Below are positions 27,932-36,237 of a stretch of 64,000 nucleotides of DNA, piece after piece. The DNA is from Fermentimonas sp. (GTDB lineage: Bacteria; Bacteroidota; Bacteroidia; Bacteroidales; Dysgonomonadaceae), in NCBI GenBank assembly GCA_028709385.1, contig JAQVXD010000003.1, positions 50,771 to 114,770 on the forward strand, given 5' to 3'. The notes beneath the pieces were generated by a model. It ran no database searches and had not been told where the DNA came from. It saw nothing but the letters and a program-made list of their open reading frames with translations. A program made the translations under genes and the position numbers. Every line of letters begins with the position of its first letter. Position 1 is the stretch's first letter.

Positions 27932-29645
27932 GTGATTTCTCTTTTTCTTCCGGATACTCTTTTCTGAAACCCACCCAATATTCTCCGATTGTGGATTTCA
28001 CTTCTTTATGAAGTATTAAAATTCCAATCAAATTAGGAACAGTCATGAAGGCAACCGTCAGCATGGACAAATTCCATATTATGGTTGTGTCTATAAAAGA
28101 GGCAAAGAAGAATGCCACTATAAAAATTATCCGATAAATCATAACATATTTTGCGCCCACAAGATAAGTTATTGCCCTATCGCCATAATACGACCAGGCA
28201 ATTGAAGTTGAAAATGCAAAAAGCAACAATCCCAGCGCTACAATATATTTACCCAAGTCGCCAAGAAAACTCTGAGTGTAGGCAATCGTTGTCAGTGGTG
28301 CACTATGAATAAGAGAGATGCCGCTGAAAATAAGGTCATTCGGTGAGTTGGTAACACTTCCATTGGCTACGGCTATTTCACCGTTATATAATTTACCGGA
28401 TTTACTTACAATAACATTTTCTGCAAGAGATCGGGCGTGAAGTATTGAATTAATATTCTGAATTTTACCATCTATAACTGTTAAATTGCCTGAGAAAAGT
28501 GGTATATCAGACTTTTTATTTAGATAATCACCAAGAATTATTGCATCGTCTGCACTATTATCATTATAACTGCCTTCCAATATAACAATATCTGTTTTTT
28601 GAAACTGATTGGACACTTTTTGATTCCATGCTCCTGAAGAAAGTAATACCATTCCTGTAAGGAAACATATTATAATTGTATCAATAAAGGGTTCAAGAAT
28701 TGCTACGATGCCTTCACTTACAGGTTCGTGTGCTTTTGCTGCAGCATGTGCAATTGGTGCGGACCCTTGTCCTGCCTCATTTGAGAAAAGGCCCCTGTTT
28801 ACACCATTATTGAAGGCAAAAGTAAAACCGGCTCCAAGAAATCCTCCAATAGCTGCAGTTCCGGTGAGTACATCACTGAATAGTGAAATAAAAGAGGGGA
28901 TGATATTTTGATAGTTGGAAATGATTACAGCTATTGCACCCAGAAAATATACGATAGCCATAAATGGCACCAGCTTTTCTGTAACCTGTGCAATACGCTT
29001 AATGCCTCCAATTATGATCATTGCCAGTAAAATAGCCATTATTGCACCTGTAATAATATGCCGAATACCGAATGTTGAAAAGATTGCATTGGAGATACTA
29101 TTTATCTGAGGCAGACTTCCCGTTCCGAAAGATGATAACACAGTAGCTAACGCAAAAAAGCCACCAAGCCAGTAGCCTGTTTTTATAATCTTACCGTTCT
29201 TCAAAGTGATGTTCAGACGGCTTTTCATATAATACATGGGACCACCGGCAACCATGCCATTTTCATCAAACTCACGGTATTTGTGTGAAAGAGTAACCTC
29301 GACAAATTTTGTGCACATGCCAAGAAAGGCAGTCATCAACATCCAGAAAAGTGCAGCGGGTCCGCCAAGATGTACTGCAAGAGCTACACCTGCAATGTTT
29401 CCGGTTCCCACAGTACCCGAGAGAGCTGTTGCCAGCGATTGAAAGTGAGTGGTATCCCCCTTGTCAGTTTCTTTATCATACTTACCTTTTAAGACCTTCA
29501 CGGCATGCCTGAAATAACGAATCTGAGGGAACTTTAGATACAAAGTGAAAAAAAATCCGGTACCTAGGAGTAGAAAAATAAACCAGTTATTACCTCCTAT
29601 ATATTGATGTAAAGTGGTGAGGAACTCATTTAGTTGCTGCATCAT
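27891..29645 (-). CDS. AGCS-family sodium:alanine/glycine symporter with large insertion
   Basis: A 584-residue inner-membrane symporter importing alanine or glycine with Na+ or H+. Family signatures are LSGTVGTGNIAGVA, TGSLPQINSIS, FSNEAGQGSAPIAHAAA and the late helix FAFSTSIAWSYYGDRA. Typical members have about 450-480 residues. This one carries an extra soluble segment of roughly 100 residues (about 335-435) after the helix ending VLLSSGAWNQ, containing DIVILEGSYND and GKLYNGEIAVANGS. The insertion keeps the reading frame and is polar, so it is likely an extracytoplasmic domain. Its 3' end overlaps the SDR gene on the other strand. Confidence 0.88.
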   Translation of the reverse strand: MMQQLNEFLTTLHQYIGGNNWFIFLLLGTGFFFTLYLKFPQIRYFRHAVKVLKGKYDKETDKGDTTHFQSLATALSGTVGTGNIAGVALAVHLGGPAALFWMLMTAFLGMCTKFVEVTLSHKYREFDENGMVAGGPMYYMKSRLNITLKNGKIIKTGYWLGGFFALATVLSSFGTGSLPQINSISNAIFSTFGIRHIITGAIMAILLAMIIIGGIKRIAQVTEKLVPFMAIVYFLGAIAVIISNYQNIIPSFISLFSDVLTGTAAIGGFLGAGFTFAFNNGVNRGLFSNEAGQGSAPIAHAAAKAHEPVSEGIVAILEPFIDTIIICFLTGMVLLSSGAWNQKVSNQFQKTDIVILEGSYNDNSADDAIILGDYLNKKSDIPLFSGNLTVIDGKIQNINSILHARSLAENVIVSKSGKLYNGEIAVANGSVTNSPNDLIFSGISLIHSAPLTTIAYTQSFLGDLGKYIVALGLLLFAFSTSIAWSYYGDRAITYLVGAKYVMIYRIIFIVAFFFASFIDTTIIWNLSMLTVAFMTVPNLIGILILHKEVKSTIGEYWVGFRKEYPEEKEKSLTVNRSTDRHLSE

Positions 29646-29732
29646 AAAGCAGTATTTCGGGTTATATCAATAACAAAGATTCCAAAAATATATATATTTT
29701 TTAAAATTTAGACACTTGAGCGCTATCTTTAT

Positions 29733-29740
29733 TATCTTTG
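29733..29740 (+). promoter_or_regulatory. -7 box (TATCTTTG) for the Gfo/Idh/MocA gene
   Basis: Perfect TAnnTTTG match 42 bp before the ATG. A nearby TTG at 29716-29718 is only 14 nt upstream, shorter than usual, so the -33 element is uncertain. Confidence 0.4.
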
Positions 29741-29782
29741 TTAATCTTAAATTACTATATATGACAATCAATCTTTATTATC

Positions 29783-31153
29783 ATGGATAGACGAAATTTT
29801 TTAAAGAAATCCGCTGTTACAGCAACCGGATTAAGTCTGACACCATTAGTGGGTAAATCATACAGCTCGATATTCGGACAGTCGGCACCAGGAAATAAAA
29901 TTAAAATCGGACTGATAGGATGTCGCAATCAGGGCTGGAGTAATCTTTTGACATTTTTGCAATATCCGGGTGTGGAGTGTGTTTCTCTCTGCGATATTGA
30001 TGACCAGTGGCTTTATCAGCGTGCTTCCGAATTGGAAGAGCGGACAGGCAAAAGACCTCCTCAATTGGTAAAGGACTTTCGCAGGGTTATCGACAACAAA
30101 GATGTTGATATGGTAATTATCGGAACTCCTGACCATTGGCACTGTCTGCAGTTGATTGCAGCTTGCGAAGCGGGGAAAGATGTATTTGTGGAAAAACCTC
30201 TTGCAAATACTATTGAGGAGTGTGACCTGATGGTGAAAGCTGCTCGCAAATACAACAGTATTGTTCAGGTAGGACAATGGCAACGAAGTGATCCTCACTG
30301 GGATGAGGCAGCTGCTTATGTTCAGAGTGGGGCACTTGGGAGAGTGCGTACTGTGAAGGTATGGGCATATCAGACAAGTAAATGGACTTTGCCTGTTGTT
30401 CCGGATTCGGCTCCCCCTGCCGGTGTTGATTATGATATGTGGCTTGGACCGGCACCAAAGCGTAATTTCAATCAAAACCGCTTTCACTACAATTTCCGCT
30501 TTTTCTGGGACTATGCAGGAGGATTGATGGCCGACTGGGGTGTGCATCTGCTTGATTATGCAATGAAAGGGATGAATGCGGGACTGCCATCTTATGTTTA
30601 CGGAGCAGGTGGCAAGTTTGGTTATCCTGACGATGCAATGGAGACACCCGATACATTAATGGCAACATATAAATATCCGGATTTTAATATAATCTGGGAT
30701 CATGCCTGCGGTATTGGAAACGGACTTTTTGACAAACGTGAAGGGGTTGCATTTTTTGGTGAAAACGGTACACTTTTGCTAACAAGAAGCGGATGGGAAG
30801 TTATTCCCGAGCAAGCTGTGAATAGTCGTAATTTCCCTTACTGCTATCCTTGCGATGATGAAAGAAAACCAAACACTCTTCGTATGGAAGCAGTTGAAAT
30901 GCACAAAGGGACAGGTAAAGGACTTTATCTGCATGCAGGTAATATGCTAGATTGTATGAGAACAAGGGAGTTGCCAAATGCTGATATTGCAATAGGTGCG
31001 GAAGTGGCCAAGCTGAGTCATATGGCCAATATATCTTGCAGGGTAGGGTCCGCTTTGAATTGGGATAACAAAACGGGACTATTTGATAACGATGAGGCAA
31101 ATATGTTAGCCAAGGCTAATTACAGAGCTCCTTGGAAGCTTCCGGTATTATAA
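29783..31153 (+). CDS. Gfo/Idh/MocA-family oxidoreductase, Tat-exported
   Basis: A 456-residue NAD(P)-dependent sugar oxidoreductase. The N-terminus MDRRNFLKKSAVTATG is a twin-arginine signal, so the enzyme folds with its cofactor before export to the periplasm. After it come the Rossmann motif IKIGLIGCRNQG, the family EKP motif VFVEKPLANT with its catalytic Lys, and the C-terminal alpha/beta domain with DYDMWLGPAPKR and WDYAGGLMADWGVHLLD. Family members oxidise or reduce sugar hydroxyls, some making 3-keto glycosides. It is a single-gene unit ending at a strong bidirectional hairpin. Confidence 0.9.
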   Translation: MDRRNFLKKSAVTATGLSLTPLVGKSYSSIFGQSAPGNKIKIGLIGCRNQGWSNLLTFLQYPGVECVSLCDIDDQWLYQRASELEERTGKRPPQLVKDFRRVIDNKDVDMVIIGTPDHWHCLQLIAACEAGKDVFVEKPLANTIEECDLMVKAARKYNSIVQVGQWQRSDPHWDEAAAYVQSGALGRVRTVKVWAYQTSKWTLPVVPDSAPPAGVDYDMWLGPAPKRNFNQNRFHYNFRFFWDYAGGLMADWGVHLLDYAMKGMNAGLPSYVYGAGGKFGYPDDAMETPDTLMATYKYPDFNIIWDHACGIGNGLFDKREGVAFFGENGTLLLTRSGWEVIPEQAVNSRNFPYCYPCDDERKPNTLRMEAVEMHKGTGKGLYLHAGNMLDCMRTRELPNADIAIGAEVAKLSHMANISCRVGSALNWDNKTGLFDNDEANMLAKANYRAPWKLPVL

Positions 31154-31159
31154 AAAGAA

Positions 31160-31193
31160 AAAGGCAGAATATAGAAATATATACTCTGCCTTT
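31160..31193. terminator. Bidirectional terminator between the Gfo/Idh and FMN-reductase genes
   Basis: Perfect 9-bp inverted repeat AAAGGCAGA / TCTGCCTTT, preceded by an A-rich tract and followed by TTTAATTT, between two convergent genes. Confidence 0.8.
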
Positions 31194-31218
31194 AATTTAT
31201 TATATACTTTAAATCTTA

Positions 31219-31776
31219 TCAGTCGTTATGAAATTTATGTACCCATTTTTCGAATGCTTTTAACCAGTCATCCAGGAATTTGCGGGTGTCAGGATTTGCA
31301 ATCTCGTTATTCTCATTAAACAATGTCATGGTGTTGCCAATGTATGCTTCAGGTTGTTGCATCATATAAACGTCAATGAAAACCATTGGCTGACGAAGTA
31401 CGTGGTTTGCAGCTTCTCCGCCAAGTGCACTTATTGAGCTGCTTACTATTGCACCGGGTTTGCCTCCCCAGTTATTTTGTCCGTATGGTCTTGATCCAAC
31501 GTCAATTGCATTCTTTAGTACACCCGGAATTGATCTGTTGTATTCAGGTGTGAAGAACAGATAACCATCTGCTTCTTTAATTTTTTTGCGGAACTCAACC
31601 CATTCTGCCGGTGGATTAGTATCTAAATCTTCATTATAATGAACCAGTTGGCCAATTTCCACTATTTCCATATCTAATGTGTCGGGTTGCATTTTGATTG
31701 CATCAAGTGCCAGTTTTCTGTTATACGAATCTTTGCGTAAACTGCCTACAATAACTGCTATTTTCTTTTTACTCAT
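31219..31776 (-). CDS. NADPH-dependent FMN reductase family protein
   Basis: A 185-residue flavodoxin-like protein. VIVGSLRKDSYNRKLA forms the FMN phosphate loop, FFTPEYNRSIPGVLKNAID is the family hallmark, and GKPGAIVSSS follows. These enzymes (ArsH/YieF/chromate-reductase neighbours) reduce FMN, quinones or metals in the cytoplasm with NAD(P)H. The physiological substrate is unknown. It is a monocistronic gene, convergent with the Gfo/Idh gene. Confidence 0.87.
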   Translation of the reverse strand: MSKKKIAVIVGSLRKDSYNRKLALDAIKMQPDTLDMEIVEIGQLVHYNEDLDTNPPAEWVEFRKKIKEADGYLFFTPEYNRSIPGVLKNAIDVGSRPYGQNNWGGKPGAIVSSSISALGGEAANHVLRQPMVFIDVYMMQQPEAYIGNTMTLFNENNEIANPDTRKFLDDWLKAFEKWVHKFHND

Positions 31777-31950
31777 ATCTATGTTTATTAAATGTATTAT
31801 AATTGTGTTTGTTTTTTACTTATAAGTTCGATTGCAAATGGTCACTCAAATTTTGAATGGTTATACGATAATTACAATCTAATTAAAAGTTCTTATTTAA
31901 TTATATAAACACTCAATACTCAATTTTGTTTTATAATAAATATTTATGAG

Positions 31951-32433
31951 CTATTGTTTGGGTTTGAACTGTTCTCTGGGTACAAGCAATTTATCCGGAA
32001 CTGTTTTCACGTTTGGGAGTATTTTCCCGGACTTTCCAGAATGTAAATTTTTAATATAATATTCTACTGTAGAGTCGGGCTTTACTACAATCATAGAAAA
32101 ATTATAATTAGGCGGAACAATTACCGGCATTTGGTCTACGGGTGATTTGAAATGTTTAATAAGTGAATCTTTTGACTCTTTTGGGAACTTCTTCCACAAT
32201 AAATATGGAATAGTATCACCGGGGTTGAAATTCAAAGTGTCAGGTAATCTTTCTAACCGTTCGGGTAAATTAAAATCAAACCGGCGTGGTTGTAGTTTTG
32301 AGGTGTCAGGTGTAACTATTATTTGCTGAGATTTAAGTAAAACCGGAAGAGCAACTATCATAATACTAACAATAATAAATCGTTTAATAGTTGTAAATAT
32401 TAATGAGTAAGATTGATCTTTAAATATATACAA
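31951..32433 (-). CDS. Hypothetical secreted protein
   Basis: I do not recognise a family. The open frame is 160 codons if a TTG at 32433 is used. The first ATG is at 32361 and would begin inside the hydrophobic segment (RFIIVSIMIVALPVLLKS), which looks like a signal peptide, so the TTG or another non-ATG start is more likely. The mature part is Pro-rich and polar (TPDTSKLQPRRFDFNLPERL) with no catalytic motif. It stands alone between two gaps of 135 and 174 bp that show nothing else. Coding nature is moderately supported by composition and length. Confidence 0.6.
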   Translation of the reverse strand: MYIFKDQSYSLIFTTIKRFIIVSIMIVALPVLLKSQQIIVTPDTSKLQPRRFDFNLPERLERLPDTLNFNPGDTIPYLLWKKFPKESKDSLIKHFKSPVDQMPVIVPPNYNFSMIVVKPDSTVEYYIKNLHSGKSGKILPNVKTVPDKLLVPREQFKPKQ

Positions 32434-32568
32434 TTAATTTTAATGTAAAGGCGATGAGTGATTTTAATAGTCTAAATTTCAATATTTTAACTCGGTTTTT
32501 TGTGGTGTTGTGTTTATTTAATAATAAAAATTTCCGCTCTTATTTTACCTTAAATGAGTAACAGATAA

Positions 32569-33003
32569 TTATCTGATTTTTTTAAAAAAGATCTGCATAA
32601 GATCTGAGCACTCATCTGCCATAACACCTTTATTTACTGTAGTTTTTGGGTGAAGCAGGAAGGGGGAAATTGTTGAGTAGCCCCTTTTATCGTCGGAAGC
32701 GCCGTAAACTAACCTTGACAACTGAGCCCATCGTAGCGCTCCGGCACACATTGGACATGGTTCCACTGTTACGTAAAGTGTACAGTCGGTAAGATATTTT
32801 CCACCAAGTACATTTGTTGCAGATGTTATCACCTGCATCTCGGCATGAGCGGTTACATCATTAAGCAGTTCCGTTAGATTATGAGCCCTGGCAATGACTC
32901 TTTGTTCAAAGACAATTACAGCACCAACAGGGATTTCATTTTTGCTGAAAGCTTTTTGTGCTTCCTGCAGGGCCTGTTTCATAAAATACTCATCGTCTAA
33001 CAT
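32569..33003 (-). CDS. tadA: tRNA-specific adenosine deaminase (or related nucleoside deaminase)
   Basis: A 144-residue zinc deaminase that converts A34 to inosine in tRNA-Arg. The zinc ligands and general acid are all present: HAE (TAHAEMQVI) and PCPMCAGAL. EIPVGAVIV and ARAHNLTE are typical TadA substrate-side motifs, where guanine deaminases differ. The stop codon lies in a 14-bp palindrome (CAGATAATTATCTG, 32562-32575). It is monocistronic; a 46-bp gap separates it from the RHH gene upstream. Confidence 0.88.
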   Translation of the reverse strand: MLDDEYFMKQALQEAQKAFSKNEIPVGAVIVFEQRVIARAHNLTELLNDVTAHAEMQVITSATNVLGGKYLTDCTLYVTVEPCPMCAGALRWAQLSRLVYGASDDKRGYSTISPFLLHPKTTVNKGVMADECSDLMQIFFKKIR

Positions 33004-33049
33004 ATACTTGTTTCGTAATTAATTTGATTAAGCAAAATATTCTCTGCAT

Positions 33050-33274
33050 TCAACGTCTCATTTCGTTCTCCTCAAACAGGGTAGGGTAATCCTTTTCCAT
33101 ATTTTTTAAAACGTGAGTAAGAATAGTTTCACGGTACCACCTTGAACGATTGGTGATTTTATATTTCTTGAGATAGAAATGAATCAGATCATACTCTTCA
33201 TCTGCAAGTGTAAAAGCAACTTTTTTATTACGTGGCTTGGTTTTAACGCTCAAACTCTGTTTTTTTGTTCCCAT
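33050..33274 (-). CDS. Small ribbon-helix-helix-like protein, unknown function
   Basis: From the ATG at 33274 the product is 74 residues: a basic N-terminus, then a short strand (KKVAFTLADEEY) followed by two helices (DLIHFYLKKYKI; SRWYRETILTHVLKNME), the pattern of an RHH DNA-binding fold. The longer reading from 33415 would place 47 hydrophobic and unconserved residues over the divergent yraN promoter region, so I reject it. Similar short proteins occur widely in Bacteroidota, including near mobilisation genes, but no mobile element is visible here. The role is unknown. Confidence 0.7.
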   Translation of the reverse strand: MGTKKQSLSVKTKPRNKKVAFTLADEEYDLIHFYLKKYKITNRSRWYRETILTHVLKNMEKDYPTLFEENEMRR

Positions 33275-33403
33275 TAAGTTATAATTGAAAGTAAGGAATC
33301 CCTTTGTAGATACAAAAAAACAAAATATTTTCGCCAAAAGGAAGTATTTATGCGCTAAATTTGTATTTTTACAAAGTATATAGTGCTTTTTGCGGTATTT
33401 GGG

Positions 33404-33766
33404 ATGGCTGATCATAACGAATTAGGAAGTAAAGGTGAAGATAAAGCAGTGGCTTTTCTGGAAACAAAAGGATATAGAATTGTCGAAAGAAACTGGACAT
33501 TTCACGGATACGAAGTTGATATAATTGCAGAAGACAAGGATTTCATAGTATTTACTGAAGTTAAGACCCGTGCAACAGATGAATGGGGAAATCCGGAAGA
33601 TGCTGTAGGTAAACAACGTATGCGCAGAATGATTAATTCTGCCAGCCATTATTTAAAATTAAACATTATAGACAAACCGGCGCGATTCGATATCATTTCA
33701 ATTATCTGGAATGATGGTAAGCCCGAGCTGGATCATTTTGAGGATGCTTTTATGGCTTTTTTATAA
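33404..33766 (+). CDS. yraN: YraN family protein (UPF0102), predicted nuclease fold
   Basis: A 120-residue protein with a PD-(D/E)XK-like core: GYEVDIIAEDKDFIVF then TEVKTR supplies the D...ExK residues. LGSKGEDKAVAFLETKGYRIVERNW is the family N-terminal signature. UPF0102 proteins are thought to be Holliday-junction-resolvase-like, but no activity is established. The ATG at 33404 starts exactly at the conserved region; the start at 33383 adds seven residues. It is the first gene of a rightward series with yjbR and birA (13 bp, then an overlap). Confidence 0.87.
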   Translation: MADHNELGSKGEDKAVAFLETKGYRIVERNWTFHGYEVDIIAEDKDFIVFTEVKTRATDEWGNPEDAVGKQRMRRMINSASHYLKLNIIDKPARFDIISIIWNDGKPELDHFEDAFMAFL

Positions 33767-33778
33767 CTGAACCTGATT

Positions 33779-34141
33779 ATGAATATCGAGGAACTGTTTG
33801 ATTACTGTATGTCTGTACCCGGTGCCGAAGCCACAACACCTTTTGATGATGTTACCATAGTAATGAAGGTGATGGGAAAGATGTTTGCATTAATTCCAAC
33901 AGAACAAGAGAGGTTTAGTGTTACATTAAAATGTGATCCTGAAAAAGCAATATTTCTTCGTGAATCTTATGAGTGTGTTGAGAGTGCTTTTCATATGAAT
34001 AAAACATATTGGAATACAATTTTTATTGACGGCGATATGCCTGACAGTGAGCTTAAAGAGTGTATAGATCATTCAGTTGAGGAGGTGATAAAGAAGTTGC
34101 CAAAAAAACTACAAAAGGAATATTATGGAACAATTAAGTGA
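33779..34141 (+). CDS. MmcQ/YjbR-family protein
   Basis: A 120-residue protein of the YjbR fold (double-wing DNA-binding-like). Characteristic segments are the N-terminal CMSVPGAEATTPFDD, then KMFALIPTEQERFSVTLKCDPEKA, and the closing HSVEEVIKKLPKK. The family is widespread but has no confirmed biochemical role. It overlaps the start of birA by 17 bp, indicating translational coupling. Confidence 0.85.
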   Translation: MNIEELFDYCMSVPGAEATTPFDDVTIVMKVMGKMFALIPTEQERFSVTLKCDPEKAIFLRESYECVESAFHMNKTYWNTIFIDGDMPDSELKECIDHSVEEVIKKLPKKLQKEYYGTIK

Positions 34142-34877
34142 AGAACGACTAGTTATAAGGCTCAAAGAGGTGGATTCGACTAATAATTATCTGAAGAGTC
34201 TTGTCAGAGAACAGCGTCCTGAGGAAGGTTCAATGGTAATTGCTGATTTTCAGTCGGTAGGACGGGGTCAAATGGGTAATGGCTGGTGTTCGGAGAAGGG
34301 TAAAAACCTGCTGTTCAGCATACTAATATACCCTGATATAGTGCCTGTTAATGAACAGTTTATAATCTCCAGAATTGCTTCACTTGCCGTGAAGAATACA
34401 TTAGATCAGTTTACAGATGATATTCGCATTAAATGGCCTAATGATATCTACTGGAAGGATAAGAAAATAGCAGGTATGTTGATTGAGAATGATGTACAGG
34501 GAAAGAATATTGAAAACTCAGTAATCGGAATCGGTATTAATATAAATCAGGATGATTTTCCCGAACAGCTGCCCAATCCGGTGTCACTTAAACAAATAGT
34601 AGGTTCTGAACAGGACAGGGATTATATTCTGGATACTTTTGTCAGAGAGTTCTTCCTTTTGTATCGTGAACTCCAGAATGGAGATGTCAGAGTCATCGAA
34701 GATGAGTATATGCTCGACCTGTACAGAATAAACGATTACTACTGGTTTGAGGATGATAACGGACGTTTTCAAGCAATGATAAAAGCTGTGGAACCCTCGG
34801 GTCATCTGGTTTTAAAAGCTCTTGAGAATGGAGAAGATAGAGTGTACGCTTTTAAAGAGGTCTCCTTTGTTGATTAG
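34125..34877 (+). CDS. birA: Biotin--[acetyl-CoA-carboxylase] ligase, catalytic domain only
   Basis: Attaches biotin to carrier proteins of biotin-dependent carboxylases via biotinyl-AMP. The 250-residue protein begins directly in the ligase domain with no N-terminal helix-turn-helix, so it cannot act as the classic BirA repressor. The biotinyl-AMP loop reads GRGQMGNGW, KWPNDIYW supplies the catalytic Lys region, and KKIAGMLIE follows. The C-terminal SH3-like cap (about 205-250) is present. It overlaps yjbR and precedes pyrH by 23 bp. Confidence 0.92.
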   Translation: MEQLSEERLVIRLKEVDSTNNYLKSLVREQRPEEGSMVIADFQSVGRGQMGNGWCSEKGKNLLFSILIYPDIVPVNEQFIISRIASLAVKNTLDQFTDDIRIKWPNDIYWKDKKIAGMLIENDVQGKNIENSVIGIGININQDDFPEQLPNPVSLKQIVGSEQDRDYILDTFVREFFLLYRELQNGDVRVIEDEYMLDLYRINDYYWFEDDNGRFQAMIKAVEPSGHLVLKALENGEDRVYAFKEVSFVD

Positions 34878-34900
34878 ATTGATACAAATTATATCATTAT

Positions 34901-35605
34901 ATGGAATATAACAGAATTTTACTGAAGCTTAGCGGTGAGTCGCTTATGGGTGACAAACAGTATGGGATTGATGAGGTGAGATTGACTCAATATGCTGAAC
35001 AGATTCATGAAGTGGCTCAGATGGGTATTCAGATTGCTATTGTGATCGGCGGAGGTAATATTTTCCGTGGATTGAGTGGTACTTCAAAAGGGTTTGACCG
35101 TGTTAAAGGAGATCAGATGGGAATGCTGGCAACTGTTATAAATAGTCTCGCATTGAGCTCTGCTCTCATTTCTGTTGGTCAGAAAAACCGCCTGTTTACT
35201 GCAATTAGAATGGAACCTGTTGGAGAATTATACTCAAAATGGAAAGCAATTGAATCAATGGAAAAAGGAGAAATTGCAATAATTGCAGGTGGTACAGGTA
35301 ATCCGTTCTTTACTACCGATACGGCTTCTGCATTAAGAGGAATTGAGATTGAAGCAGATGCAATGCTAAAAGGTACCCGCGTTGATGGTGTATACACAGC
35401 AGATCCTGAGAAAGATCCTAATGCTACTAAATTCCAGACTATCTCTTTTGATGAGGTTTATAAAAGAGATCTGAAAGTTATGGATCTGACTGCTACCACC
35501 ATGTGTAAGGAGAATAACCTCCCGATTGTAGTTTTTAATATGGATATCTACGGGAATCTTAAAAAATTGATTCAGGGCGAAAACATCGGTACACTGGTTA
35601 AATAG
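34901..35605 (+). CDS. pyrH: UMP kinase
   Basis: Phosphorylates UMP to UDP in pyrimidine nucleotide synthesis. The 234-residue amino-acid-kinase-fold protein shows LKLSGESLMG at the N-terminus, VIGGGNIFRG, GGTGNPFFTTDTA and DGVYTADPEKDP, all diagnostic. The order pyrH-frr is a widely conserved bacterial neighbourhood (often with tsf and rpsB, absent here). frr has its own promoter just after the pyrH stop. Confidence 0.95.
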   Translation: MEYNRILLKLSGESLMGDKQYGIDEVRLTQYAEQIHEVAQMGIQIAIVIGGGNIFRGLSGTSKGFDRVKGDQMGMLATVINSLALSSALISVGQKNRLFTAIRMEPVGELYSKWKAIESMEKGEIAIIAGGTGNPFFTTDTASALRGIEIEADAMLKGTRVDGVYTADPEKDPNATKFQTISFDEVYKRDLKVMDLTATTMCKENNLPIVVFNMDIYGNLKKLIQGENIGTLVK

Positions 35606-35635
35606 TTGTTCTATAGATTTTATTCACTATTTTTG
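35606..35635 (+). promoter_or_regulatory. Promoter for frr (TTG-N19-TATTTTTG)
   Basis: TTG at 35606-35608, immediately after the pyrH stop codon, then 19 nt and TATTTTTG at 35628-35635. Both boxes and spacing match the Bacteroidota consensus. The expected start of transcription lies near 35642, about 38 nt before the frr ATG. Confidence 0.6.
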
Positions 35636-35679
35636 CTTATATAAACAAATTTGAACAGAATAACTAAAACTAAATATAT

Positions 35680-36237
35680 ATGGATACATTAGCAATCAGG
35701 CAAGAGGCCGAAGAGAAAATGAAAATGACTCTCGAGTTTTTGGATGAGACTTTTTCACGAATAAGAGCAGGACGTGCAAATACACATATTCTTGATGGAA
35801 TTCGTGTTGATTATTATGGAAGTGTTGTTCCTCTTTCAAATGTTGCGACAGTAACAACACCTGACGCAAAAACCATTATGGTGCAACCTTGGGAGAAATC
35901 GATGTTAAAGGTTGTGGAAAAAGCAATAATGGACTCCGAAGTAGGGATTACACCGGAAAATAACGGAGAGGTAATTCGTCTTGGTATACCACCCCTGACT
36001 GAAGAGCGCAGAAAGCAGCTTGTAAAGCAAACCAAGCAGGAAGCGGAGGATGCCAAAATCAGTATTCGTAATGCCCGCAGAGAGGGTATGGACGAAATTA
36101 AAAAGGCTGTTAAAAATGGTTTGCCTGAGGATATGGGTAAAGACGGTGAAAATGAATTACAGAAACTGCACGATAAATATATCAAGCACGTTGATGATGC
36201 TTTTGCCGAAAAAGAGAAAGAAATTCTTACCGTTTGA
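35680..36237 (+). CDS. frr: Ribosome recycling factor
   Basis: Splits post-termination ribosomes together with EF-G. The 185 residues are the standard length. Hallmarks are [23 protein letters not shown] in the first part (domain II border), [36 protein letters not shown], and a charged C-terminal helix. Its TGA overlaps the ATG of rsgA by one base (TGATG), so the two are translationally coupled. Confidence 0.96.
   Translation: MDTLAIRQEAEEKMKMTLEFLDETFSRIRAGRANTHILDGIRVDYYGSVVPLSNVATVTTPDAKTIMVQPWEKSMLKVVEKAIMDSEVGITPENNGEVIRLGIPPLTEERRKQLVKQTKQEAEDAKISIRNARREGMDEIKKAVKNGLPEDMGKDGENELQKLHDKYIKHVDDAFAEKEKEILTV

Noticed and set aside
29858..30547. 229-codon open frame antisense to the Gfo/Idh gene
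   Set aside because: It lies wholly within a well-supported gene on the other strand, its translation is rich in S, H, C and I without domains, and it is a codon-bias shadow.
32562..32575. Perfect 14-bp palindrome CAGATAATTATCTG at the tadA stop, followed by T7
   Set aside because: It has no loop and the T run is on the wrong strand for tadA, so it is not a convincing terminator; noted only inside the tadA entry.
33275..33415. Longer N-terminus for the RHH protein
   Set aside because: The additional 47 residues are hydrophobic, unlike the family, and would leave no room for the divergent yraN promoter.
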